A stretch of DNA of 9,652 nt from NCBI GenBank assembly GCA_030917745.1, contig JAUPUC010000019.1, positions 1 through 9,652 on the forward strand, in the 5' to 3' direction. The position numbers and the translations under genes were made by a program. Of this stretch, positions 1 through 6,817 are shown one piece after another; the first letter of the stretch is position 1, and the number at the start of each line of letters is the position of its first letter. The stretch is from Patescibacteria group bacterium (GTDB taxonomy: Bacteria > Patescibacteriota > Minisyncoccia > Moranbacterales > UBA1568). The notes under the pieces were generated by a model that saw nothing but the letters and a program-made list of their open reading frames with translations, ran no database searches and was not told where the DNA came from.

Positions 1-1026
1 TTCTCCATCGGATTCGAGGAAGAGAAATACAATGAGCTCAGATATGCCAAGATTGTCGCGGAAAAATTCAAGACCGATCATACCGAATTCATCGTCAAAC
101 CCGATGCCATCGAACTCCTCCCGATGCTAGTACGCCAGTATGAAGAGCCCTTCGCCGACTCAAGCGCTTTGCCGACCTACTACGTCTCCAAACTTACCAG
201 GAATCATGTGACTGTAGCACTCAACGGCGATGGCGGGGATGAGAATTTCGCCGGTTACACGCGCTACTCCGCTTTTCTGGTCTCGACGCTGCTCGACCGC
301 CTCGATTGGCTCAATCGTCTCATCGGCGTACCCATCACCCGACTCCTGGCACGATCCATACGCAACACCTTCTTCGACCGCCTACACCGGTTTTCCAAAA
401 GTCTCTCCGATGATTACCGTCGCCGCTACCTCTCCTATACTGCCTACTTTACCAATGAACAAAAGGCGACGCTCTACACGAAGCAGTTCCGAGAAAAGAT
501 GCGAGGCCAGGATACTTACGCCGTCATCGCTTCGCGTTTCCAAGAATCAGGATCGAAAAACCGGACCGAGCAGGCGGTCTACGCGGATTTTGTCACCTAT
601 CTCCCTGAAGACCTCATGACCAAAGTCGATATCGCCACCATGACCGTCGCCCTGGAAGGCCGGTCGCCGTTCCTGGACCATGAACTCCTGGAACTTTCCG
701 CCCGAATTCCATTTGGTCTCAAGCTCAAAGGCTTGAACAACAAAAAATATATCCTCAAAGAAGCACTCCGAGGTATCGTCCCCGATGAGGTCATGTTCCG
801 CCCCACGATGGGCTTCGGCGTTCCGATCGATGCCTGGTTCCGAGGGGAACTCAAAGACTACGCACGAGAAAAACTTCTCGACGGCCAGCTCGTAAAACGG
901 AATCTCTTCAAACGCTCCGCCATCGAGAGTATCCTGCACGCCCACGCATCCACCGGCGTCAACTTTTCTCCGCATATCTGGGCCCTTCTGACCCTGGAAC
1001 TCTGGTTTGAAGAATATTTTGATTAG
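1..1026 (+). CDS. asnB: Asparagine synthase (glutamine-hydrolysing)-type amidotransferase, C-terminal part (5' truncated by window)
   Basis: The reading frame is open from base 1 to the TAG at 1024-1026, giving 341 residues of the C-terminal synthetase domain. The N-terminal glutaminase domain and the SGG(x)DS pyrophosphate loop would lie before the window; family members are usually about 600-650 residues. Visible landmarks are LNGDGGDENFAGY near residues 74-86 (equivalent to the SGEGxDExFxGY loop), LMTKVDIATM near 205-214, and RSPFLDH near 221-227. The domain activates a carboxylate with ATP and replaces it with an amide, using ammonia from glutamine. Beside glycosyltransferases, AsnB paralogues (WbpS type) are thought to amidate uronic acids in surface glycans rather than make asparagine; that role here is inference. 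The gene is clearly GC-richer than the minus-strand cluster (58% in 601-660). The next gene starts 5 bases after its stop, so the two are probably co-transcribed. The first in-frame ATG, at 124, is internal and not the true start, because the homology continues upstream of it. Confidence 0.93.
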   Translation, partial: FSIGFEEEKYNELRYAKIVAEKFKTDHTEFIVKPDAIELLPMLVRQYEEPFADSSALPTYYVSKLTRNHVTVALNGDGGDENFAGYTRYSAFLVSTLLDRLDWLNRLIGVPITRLLARSIRNTFFDRLHRFSKSLSDDYRRRYLSYTAYFTNEQKATLYTKQFREKMRGQDTYAVIASRFQESGSKNRTEQAVYADFVTYLPEDLMTKVDIATMTVALEGRSPFLDHELLELSARIPFGLKLKGLNNKKYILKEALRGIVPDEVMFRPTMGFGVPIDAWFRGELKDYAREKLLDGQLVKRNLFKRSAIESILHAHASTGVNFSPHIWALLTLELWFEEYFD

Positions 1027-1031
1027 CTCTT

Positions 1032-2159
1032 ATGCCAGAAAAGAAAAAAATTCTTCATCTTATAACCGGGCTCGAAGTGGGCGGAGCGGAAATGATGCTC
1101 CTCAAAACTTTGCCAAAACTACAAGAAGATTTTGATAATCGAGTCTGTTGCATCCGTAACCGCGGACCGATTGGGGAACGACTTGAAGAAGCAGGGATTC
1201 CTGTTTTCTTCCTAGATCTAAACAGTATTCTCGATTTTGGTGCAATTTTTCGATTCCGAAATATCATCAAAAAGTTCGGTCCGAATATCATCGTCACCTA
1301 CCTCATCCATGCCGATCTTTTCGGCCGCATCTTCGGACGCCTTTTCGGAGTAAAGAAAATCGTCTGTAGCCAGCGCGGCAAGCTCCTTCATTGGGAATTC
1401 TTGCGTCTTGCGGATCGCCTAACAAAATATCTTGTTACGAAATATATCGTTCAAACCGAAACAGCCCAAGAAGAGCTCATGAAAAAACTCCATTTATCAA
1501 AAGAACAATTTAAGATCATACCAAACGCCATAGATACGAAAGATTTCACCTTTGAAATGAATCGTGAAAAAAAACGGGCTGAACTTTCCCTGAAATCAGA
1601 CGACATAGTCATCACCTGTGTAAGCAAACTCCGTCGCGGAAAAGGTCATAACTATCTCCTTGAAGCCTTTGAACAACTCCGCCATTATTCTGAACGCCGC
1701 CAAAAATCCCATACAAACAGACGGTTCAAACTTCTCATTGTCGGCGACGGCGAGCAAAAAGAGATACTTCTTAAACAAATTGAAAGCTACAAATCAAAAT
1801 CAAACATTCTCTTCATTGGAAACCGCAATGACGTCAAGGAACTATTAAGAATCTCGGATATCTTTATCCTTCCAACGCTCGGCGAAGGTATGAGCAACGC
1901 GCTTCTGGAGGCGATGGCTTCCGGTCTTCCCGTCATAACGACTGATATTCCGGAGAACAATGAGCTTATCAAAAATGGGAAAACCGGCATACTTGTCCCG
2001 ATAAAAGATAGTGATTCGCTTGCAAAAGCAATTGAAGATCTTCTTAGTGACGGAGAGCGAAGAAAAAATCTCAGCGAAAATTCCAAGAGAAATATCTCAG
2101 AATATTTTGATGTGAGGATTGTCGTTTCAAAACTTACCGGATTTCTTGACGAGCTATAG
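1032..2159 (+). CDS. Glycosyltransferase family 4 (GT-B fold)
   Basis: This 375-residue protein has the full GT4 layout. The N-terminal Rossmann domain opens with ILHLITGLEVGGAE (residues 7-20), the glycine-rich acceptor-side loop. The C-terminal nucleotide-sugar domain has VSKLRRGKGHNYLLEA (197-212; basic R201/R202/K204 likely contact the donor phosphates), LLIVGDGE (234-241), and the EX7E motif with E285 and E293 in GEGMSNALLE. It should be a retaining, cytoplasmic or membrane-associated transferase that moves a sugar from a nucleotide donor to a growing lipid-linked glycan. Donor and acceptor cannot be read from sequence. The ATG at 1032 lies 5 bases after the asnB stop and gives a natural GT4 N-terminus; no good Shine-Dalgarno precedes it, so it may depend on coupling to asnB. 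GC content falls along the gene (57% at 1321-1380, 43% at 1561-1620). Its TAG abuts the stop of the convergent GT2 gene. Confidence 0.93.
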   Translation: MPEKKKILHLITGLEVGGAEMMLLKTLPKLQEDFDNRVCCIRNRGPIGERLEEAGIPVFFLDLNSILDFGAIFRFRNIIKKFGPNIIVTYLIHADLFGRIFGRLFGVKKIVCSQRGKLLHWEFLRLADRLTKYLVTKYIVQTETAQEELMKKLHLSKEQFKIIPNAIDTKDFTFEMNREKKRAELSLKSDDIVITCVSKLRRGKGHNYLLEAFEQLRHYSERRQKSHTNRRFKLLIVGDGEQKEILLKQIESYKSKSNILFIGNRNDVKELLRISDIFILPTLGEGMSNALLEAMASGLPVITTDIPENNELIKNGKTGILVPIKDSDSLAKAIEDLLSDGERRKNLSENSKRNISEYFDVRIVVSKLTGFLDEL

Positions 2160-2963
2160 GGAAGTTTCGGGAAACTGTTTTTGAAAAGTTTCGAGAGATG
2201 TCCATTCTGCATTCCGCAGAGTGATTTTTTTTCGCAAAAACCAAAGCAGATCTTCTGGGAAAAATTCTCGCGACATTAAGTCAAAAAGATAGAGAAAAGA
2301 AGCGAGAGAAATCGGATTGACTGAAAAAAAATCTCGAAGATGTCTTCGGCTCAGGGAGAATCGGTTTGACGAAAGATTGGTGCCGTCACCCTTTATCCGA
2401 TGTATTGTCAACGGATTTTGGATACACCATATCTTTCCCGATTTTGAGAGCGTCTCCTTCTCAAAGAATTCATCGGCAAGCGTATGCTCCGGATCATATC
2501 GGAATCCTTTGTTTCGGAATACGAGAGATGTATGGTCGACAAAATTCACAACTTCTGGCTTTGCGTTGAGAATAAGCGTTTTCTTTTTTTCAAAATAGTA
2601 AAATGTGTTCGTTCCGCACGCGATAAATTCCTGGTTATTTTTCAAAAACCCAACCTGTTTCGACAGCTTCTCCGGAAGCCAGACGTCATCGTGATCTTGG
2701 ATAGCTACATATTCCCCGTTAGCTTTTTCGAGTAGAAAATTCAGCCCGGCATACGGACCGATATTTTCCTTTCCTTCAAACAGGGTGATCCGGAAGTCGT
2801 CCACGCCCCTTATTATTCCGACTGTACAATCGCTTGATGCGTTATCAAGGATAAGAATCTCAAAATCCGGATATGACTGTGCGAGACAGCTCCGGAGTGT
2901 CTTCTCGATATATTTCTCATCGTTGTAGGAAACAACAAGAATACTCACCAGGCACTGCTTCAT
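2154..2963 (-). CDS. Glycosyltransferase family 2 (GT-A fold)
   Basis: This 269-residue protein begins with the GT2 nucleotide-binding strand SILVVSYNDEKYIEKTL (residues 7-23), followed by LILDNASSDCT (37-47). The metal-binding DxD-type motif is QDHDD (89-93), and LADEFF (162-167) is a plausible catalytic acidic site, with TIHRIKGDG (186-194) behind it. Such enzymes invert the anomeric centre while transferring a sugar from a nucleotide donor. There is no clear transmembrane anchor, so it is probably a peripheral cytoplasmic protein. It is the last gene of the minus-strand cluster. Its ATG shares the ATGA sequence (2960-2963) with the stop of the upstream methyltransferase, which fixes the start and suggests translational coupling. 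Its TAG stop is the complement of CTA at 2154-2156, directly abutting the TAG of the convergent GT4 gene. Specificity is unknown; a rhamnosyl, glucosyl or galactofuranosyl transferase would all fit. Confidence 0.92.
   Translation of the reverse strand: MKQCLVSILVVSYNDEKYIEKTLRSCLAQSYPDFEILILDNASSDCTVGIIRGVDDFRITLFEGKENIGPYAGLNFLLEKANGEYVAIQDHDDVWLPEKLSKQVGFLKNNQEFIACGTNTFYYFEKKKTLILNAKPEVVNFVDHTSLVFRNKGFRYDPEHTLADEFFEKETLSKSGKIWCIQNPLTIHRIKGDGTNLSSNRFSLSRRHLRDFFSVNPISLASFLYLFDLMSREFFPEDLLWFLRKKITLRNAEWTSLETFQKQFPETSL
2163..2182 (+). terminator. Possible weak Rho-independent terminator for the plus-strand pair
   Basis: Four bases after the GT4 stop, AGTTT (2163-2167) and AAACT (2172-2176) can pair around a CGGG loop, followed by GTTTTT (2177-2182). 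The stem is only five mostly A-T pairs and the T tract is short, so this is weak. It also lies inside the 3' end of the opposing GT2 coding sequence, where the same bases encode part of the C-terminus. Position just after a stop is the main argument for it. Confidence 0.25.
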
Positions 2964-3508
2964 TTTTTTATGGCTTCAAGTTCGACATATAAGTCTCGAG
3001 CAGCAAACAGTTTCAAAAGCGAATGTTCATAGAAATATGGAAATATATCTGCGATAAGTTGAAACGGCATCATATGCAAAAATCTAATCTTCCCATAGAT
3101 ATTTGAATTCGATGGATAAAACAAGATCCTCTTTTTTACAATTCTAAACTTTGCTTCTGAGTAAAACGACGGAAGCTTCTTCGTATTTGTAAAGTGATCG
3201 AACGTCTCGTATGTGAAAAACTGCTTGTGTGTCGGATCACGAAATGCTCCAACCGAGGTGAAGTAAGGAACGGCGATCGTTATTTTCGCACCATTCTTGC
3301 AAACACGCCATACTTCCGTCATTACGACAAGTAGGTCAGAAACGTGTTCCATGAAATGCATCGAAAAAATTTCATCCACCGAGTTATCTCCGAGTGGGAT
3401 CCTCTCATTATCAAGATTGCAGACAATATCAACCCCATCCATCTTCACACGATCAAGCCCGGCAAATCCAAACTTCTTATTCTTTCCACAGCCAATATCG
3501 AGTTTCAT
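2960..3508 (-). CDS. Small class I SAM-dependent methyltransferase
   Basis: This 182-residue protein starts directly with motif I, KLDIGCGKNKK (residues 2-12), followed by the acidic residue D19 that would bind the SAM ribose. IFSMHFMEHVSD (47-58) is the motif II region of Methyltransf_11-type proteins. The stretch VGAFRDPTHKQFFTYETF (86-103) resembles the conserved DPTHKxFFT segment of methyltransferases found in glycan clusters. Starting right at motif I is normal for this short subgroup, so I do not call it truncated. It probably O-methylates a sugar or its polar substituent in the cytoplasm; the substrate is inferred from context only. It lies 10 bases after the upstream GT2 gene and overlaps the downstream GT2 gene by ATGA. 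No Shine-Dalgarno is visible (the ATG follows TTTTTCT), so translation may rely on coupling. Confidence 0.88.
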   Translation of the reverse strand: MKLDIGCGKNKKFGFAGLDRVKMDGVDIVCNLDNERIPLGDNSVDEIFSMHFMEHVSDLLVVMTEVWRVCKNGAKITIAVPYFTSVGAFRDPTHKQFFTYETFDHFTNTKKLPSFYSEAKFRIVKKRILFYPSNSNIYGKIRFLHMMPFQLIADIFPYFYEHSLLKLFAARDLYVELEAIKK

Positions 3509-3518
3509 AGAAAAATGA

Positions 3519-4505
3519 TTAGTTTTGATGATAATAAGTCCTTCTTATGTAAACGTTTATGAAATTCGGCAAAAACATTCTTATTATTAACTTTACATTC
3601 AAATCAAAATCCATCAAAGATGCGAATTGTAAATTTTTAAAATAGTTAAAACATTCCCTTCGCGCATCACCCTTTTCCCCATTTTCCAAATAGTAGAGTG
3701 CTTTCGAGTAAGTATATCGCCCTCTTTTGTATCGTATGGCCGTGATGACACCTTTATTCTCACGGAAGTTTTTCTCGTACTCAGCAAGGAGAAGCGATAT
3801 ATGCTTGTATGCCTTTACTGCATCGTACGAATTATTATTCGAATGTCTCCGATAGGCAAAAAGAACTTCCTCCAGATAATAGACTTTATTTTGTGTCGAA
3901 ACCCTGAAATTAAAATCCCAGTCCGATGGCAAAAACACTTTCTCCGACGGATCAAGCGTCCTTGGATAGCCAACTTTTTTGAGGATATACTTTCGAATCA
4001 TTACCTGCCCATATGAATTGATGAGATGATGCTTCGAAGAAAGATACTCGCTTGGACTTATGCACTCATTTTTGTAGACTCTAACGTTTTGAAAAGATCT
4101 ATAATCCCTTGTTACCATTTCCCCTTTCTCGTTAACAACGTCAAAATTGCAATAAACCATTCCCAAATCCGAATATTTTTCAAAGACTTCGAGTTTTCTT
4201 TTGAGGTTATTCTCATAGAAGAAATCATCTCCCTCCAAGAAAGCAATATATTCCCCTCTCGAAGTATCAATAAGAAATTTCCAGTTTGGAATAAGGCCTT
4301 TGTTTTCATCGTTCCTGAACGCTCTGATTCGAGAATCCTTCTTCGCATATTCTTGTATGATTCCCCAACTTCCGTCAGTCGAGCAATCATCCACAATCAA
4401 AAGCTCCCAGTTTTTATAAGTCTGGAAAAGCACGCTTTCAATGGTGACCCCGATAAATTTCTCGTGGTTGTAGACTGGAACGATAACAGAGACAAGTTGA
4501 TTCAT
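3519..4505 (-). CDS. Glycosyltransferase family 2 (GT-A fold)
   Basis: This 328-residue protein carries an unmistakable GT2 N-terminal domain: VSVIVPVYNHEKFI (residues 5-18), LLIVDDCSTDGS (35-46) with D39/D40 for the nucleotide, FLEGDDFF (89-96) as the metal-binding DxD-like motif, and SDWDFNFRV (184-192) as the likely catalytic ED-type region. YRRHSNNNS (218-226) is another usual landmark. It would transfer a sugar with inversion onto a lipid-linked acceptor at the cytoplasmic face. The remaining 100 or so C-terminal residues are basic and aromatic-rich, without a firm membrane span. Its ATG overlaps the stop of the upstream GT4 gene through ATGA (4502-4505), a strong cue for the start; a weak GAGA lies just upstream. 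It belongs to the AT-rich part of the cluster. Since a UDP-galactopyranose mutase is in the same operon, one of the GTs should use UDP-galactofuranose, but nothing in the sequence says which. Confidence 0.93.
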   Translation of the reverse strand: MNQLVSVIVPVYNHEKFIGVTIESVLFQTYKNWELLIVDDCSTDGSWGIIQEYAKKDSRIRAFRNDENKGLIPNWKFLIDTSRGEYIAFLEGDDFFYENNLKRKLEVFEKYSDLGMVYCNFDVVNEKGEMVTRDYRSFQNVRVYKNECISPSEYLSSKHHLINSYGQVMIRKYILKKVGYPRTLDPSEKVFLPSDWDFNFRVSTQNKVYYLEEVLFAYRRHSNNNSYDAVKAYKHISLLLAEYEKNFRENKGVITAIRYKRGRYTYSKALYYLENGEKGDARRECFNYFKNLQFASLMDFDLNVKLIIRMFLPNFINVYIRRTYYHQN

Positions 4506-5680
4506 ATATTCTCAATTTTTCTCAACTCGTCATAATTCCCTTTTTGCAGTTCGAGCACATCGACATAATTTCTCGACGGCAAATTGGACAGAAATGCGTT
4601 CAGTTTTTCCGATTGCTCCTGCCAGGTGAACCTCCCCACTACGTTCCTGGCATTCTTCACATACTGCAATAATACATCCGGATCATGAATAAGACCGTTT
4701 ATTATCTTTACACTCCCATTAATATCGAACGAATTAATGAGCCTCCCTGTCACGCCGTCTTCGAGGTAATCTTCCGTTCCATACTTTGTGGAAACAACAG
4801 CGCACCCACAGGCCATCGCCTCTATCGGAGGAAGCGGGAACGATTCATACCAGGAAAACATCGCCATGATATGAGCCTGCCGATAATATTCTGCCAATTT
4901 TTTTTGTGGCACTTTCCCGAGAAAAACATATTTGAAGTCATCTGTTTTCGGATCATTCCCGAAAAACTGTATTTCGATGGCATCACCATTTATCTCGTAG
5001 AGTTTTTTGAAAATCCGCATCTGCTGATCATAGCCCTTGAAAGGCCTTTGGGGGTCGCAGTATGAGATTATTTTGAGCCTTTCGATATTCGAATATTTCG
5101 TCGCGCCATCCTTCTCCTCAAAGAAAATTTCAGTATCGATTCCAGGGGTTACAACAATCGGGTCAAATCCATAGTTGTATTTGAACATCTTGTACAGCCA
5201 AGAGCAATTCACGATATGGTTAACCGGGTAGTAATTGAGGACTCTGATTTGCGCAATATCAGCATAATCCCGGAACATATGCTCCTCATAATGTTGGTTG
5301 TGCATCACTATTTTTTTGTTTTTCCCAAGCTTCATGGCGGCATCAATTGTATAAGGATATGTTGCTATAAGAATATCGCTATCAATATCCATGTCTTTAT
5401 ATTTTTCTATCAACTCATCTGCAATAACAGCAACTTCCACAAAAACCTTTTGACCAATAAGAATATTAGCAAGTTTTCTCCTCAACATTCTAAGAGCTAT
5501 TTTCACTTTTGATCTTTTCCCAATATATTTGAGATAGGTATCCTTATCCCACTGGAAATGTTCATATGGCGTTACGACATAAACATCATGTCCGAACTCC
5601 ACCAACTTGTTCATGAAGTTATAGAGCGTTAGCGGCCCACCCGTGTACCCAAGATCCGTGAAAAAATACGTGATTTTCAT
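4502..5680 (-). CDS. Glycosyltransferase family 4 (GT-B fold), divergent subgroup
   Basis: This 392-residue protein opens with ITYFFTDLGYTGGPLTLYNF (residues 3-22), whose GG is the N-terminal domain loop, and has the C-terminal donor domain with ISYCDPQRPFKGYDQ (205-219), the strand IEIQFFGNDP (235-244), and EX7E with E279 and E287 in YESFPLPPIEAMACG. It should be a retaining transferase of nucleotide sugars. The phosphate-binding stretch (QRPFKGYD) differs from the RxxxKG form of the first GT4 gene, and the linker at about 45-75 is long, so the two GT4 genes are not recent duplicates. The start at 5680 has AAAGGA (5694-5699 on the minus strand), but with a long 13-base spacer that includes the end of glf. 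glf ends 3 bases upstream, so the two are surely co-transcribed. The gene is AT-rich (32% GC in 5401-5460). Sugar specificity is unknown. Confidence 0.92.
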   Translation of the reverse strand: MKITYFFTDLGYTGGPLTLYNFMNKLVEFGHDVYVVTPYEHFQWDKDTYLKYIGKRSKVKIALRMLRRKLANILIGQKVFVEVAVIADELIEKYKDMDIDSDILIATYPYTIDAAMKLGKNKKIVMHNQHYEEHMFRDYADIAQIRVLNYYPVNHIVNCSWLYKMFKYNYGFDPIVVTPGIDTEIFFEEKDGATKYSNIERLKIISYCDPQRPFKGYDQQMRIFKKLYEINGDAIEIQFFGNDPKTDDFKYVFLGKVPQKKLAEYYRQAHIMAMFSWYESFPLPPIEAMACGCAVVSTKYGTEDYLEDGVTGRLINSFDINGSVKIINGLIHDPDVLLQYVKNARNVVGRFTWQEQSEKLNAFLSNLPSRNYVDVLELQKGNYDELRKIENI

Positions 5681-5683
5681 AAT

Positions 5684-6817
5684 CTATTTCTTGTCCTTTA
5701 AGGAATCAAACAAATCCAATGCATTCTTGAATGCCTGGTCCATATTAAAATATTTGTAGTTCGCGAGACGACCGACGAAGTATATTCCCTCCTTTTCCAA
5801 TTTTTCCGCTTCCGACTGATATTTGGCATATATTCGCCGATTGCGTTCGCTCGGCACGGGATAGTACGGCTCCCCTTCCCAGGAGCTGTATTCCCGGGAA
5901 ATCACCGTCTTCGGGTGTTTCTGTCCCGTGAAATGCTTGTATTCGATTATGCGGGTATAGGGAATATCGAGTGATGGATAGTTGATGACAGAATTATTCT
6001 GATAAATCTCCTTGTCGTGCGTTTCCCACTCGAACCGGAGCGATCGATACTGGAGTTTTTCACCGAATTTGTAGTCGAAAAACTGGTCTATCGGTCCCGT
6101 AAAGAAAAGTTTTTCAAAGCCGCTGATATCGTTTTTGATATCTTCATATGTTGTCCCGAGTCTCACGGTAATGTTCGGATGGTCGAGCATCCTTTCGAAC
6201 ATCTTGGCATACCCTTCTTTCGGGAGCGCCTGGTATGTGTCGGAAAAATATCGATCGTCATGATTCGTCCGAACAGGAATCCGATCCATCACGGACGCCT
6301 CGAGCTCGTTCGGCCACATATCCCACTGCTTCTTGGTGTAGTTTTCGAACATCTTCTCATAGAGGGCTTTCCCGACACGCCGCAAAGCCGACTCCTCGCT
6401 GTTTTTCGGATTTTCTATCTTTTCCGTGTTCTCTTCGAGCCATTTTTGCATCTCCTGTTCCGTTTCGATGCTCGTATCGAAAAGCGCGTTCACCGTATCG
6501 ATATTCACCGGAACGGGAACGAGTTTTCCGTCAACCGAAGAAAGCACGCGGTGCTCGTACGGACACCACTCGGAAAACCGATTCACGTATTCCCAGACGT
6601 CCTGATGATTGGTATGGAAAAGGTGCGCGCCATACTCCGAAACGAGAATGCCGTCCTCATTTTCATGGTCATAGCAGTTCCCGCCGATATGGTCACGCTT
6701 TTCGACGACCAAAACACGCTTTCCGGACGATGCGTACAGCTCTGCGAGCGTCGCGCCGGAAATCCCCACTCCGATGATGATAATATCACTTTTCGTATCA
6801 ATTGGATTTTGATTCAT
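5684..6817 (-). CDS. glf: UDP-galactopyranose mutase
   Basis: This flavoenzyme converts UDP-galactopyranose to UDP-galactofuranose, the donor for galactofuranose in bacterial surface glycans. Numbered from the chosen start, the 377 residues show the FAD dinucleotide loop GVGISG (16-21) with E39 at the ribose, the conserved YGAHLFHTN (62-70), YTKKQW (160-165), RIPVRTNHDDRYF (179-191), TGPIDQFFDYKFG (240-252), and GRLANYKYFNMDQ (349-361). R183 and R289 match by position the two arginines that hold the substrate diphosphate in this family. Length agrees with the usual 365-390. The frame also offers ATGs at 6853, 6850 and 6841; I chose 6817 because it puts the first strand near the N-terminus, as in known enzymes, and reduces overlap with the upstream methyltransferase gene from 56 to 20 bases. 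None of the candidates has a good Shine-Dalgarno. GC is higher (about 48% in 6301-6360) than in both neighbours, suggesting separate ancestry. It is 3 bases from the next GT4 gene. Confidence 0.96.
   Translation of the reverse strand: MNQNPIDTKSDIIIIGVGISGATLAELYASSGKRVLVVEKRDHIGGNCYDHENEDGILVSEYGAHLFHTNHQDVWEYVNRFSEWCPYEHRVLSSVDGKLVPVPVNIDTVNALFDTSIETEQEMQKWLEENTEKIENPKNSEESALRRVGKALYEKMFENYTKKQWDMWPNELEASVMDRIPVRTNHDDRYFSDTYQALPKEGYAKMFERMLDHPNITVRLGTTYEDIKNDISGFEKLFFTGPIDQFFDYKFGEKLQYRSLRFEWETHDKEIYQNNSVINYPSLDIPYTRIIEYKHFTGQKHPKTVISREYSSWEGEPYYPVPSERNRRIYAKYQSEAEKLEKEGIYFVGRLANYKYFNMDQAFKNALDLFDSLKDKK

Noticed and set aside
547..975. Minus-strand open frame of 142 codons opposite asnB
   Set aside because: It is a complement shadow of a strongly recognised asparagine synthase domain, with no motif and no start signal.
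1015..1031. A promoter (TATTTT at 1015-1020) for the first GT4 gene
   Set aside because: It lies in the last codons of asnB, has no convincing -35, and the 5-base gap makes co-transcription the simpler reading.
2960..3508. Small methyltransferase as a truncated pseudogene
   Set aside because: It begins at motif I and lacks an N-terminal extension, but this is normal for the short Methyltransf_11 subgroup. The frame is intact and coupled by ATGA to the next gene.
4026..4535. Plus-strand open frame of 169 codons opposite the GT2 gene
   Set aside because: It is antisense to a GT2 domain with intact motifs, and its own translation resembles nothing.
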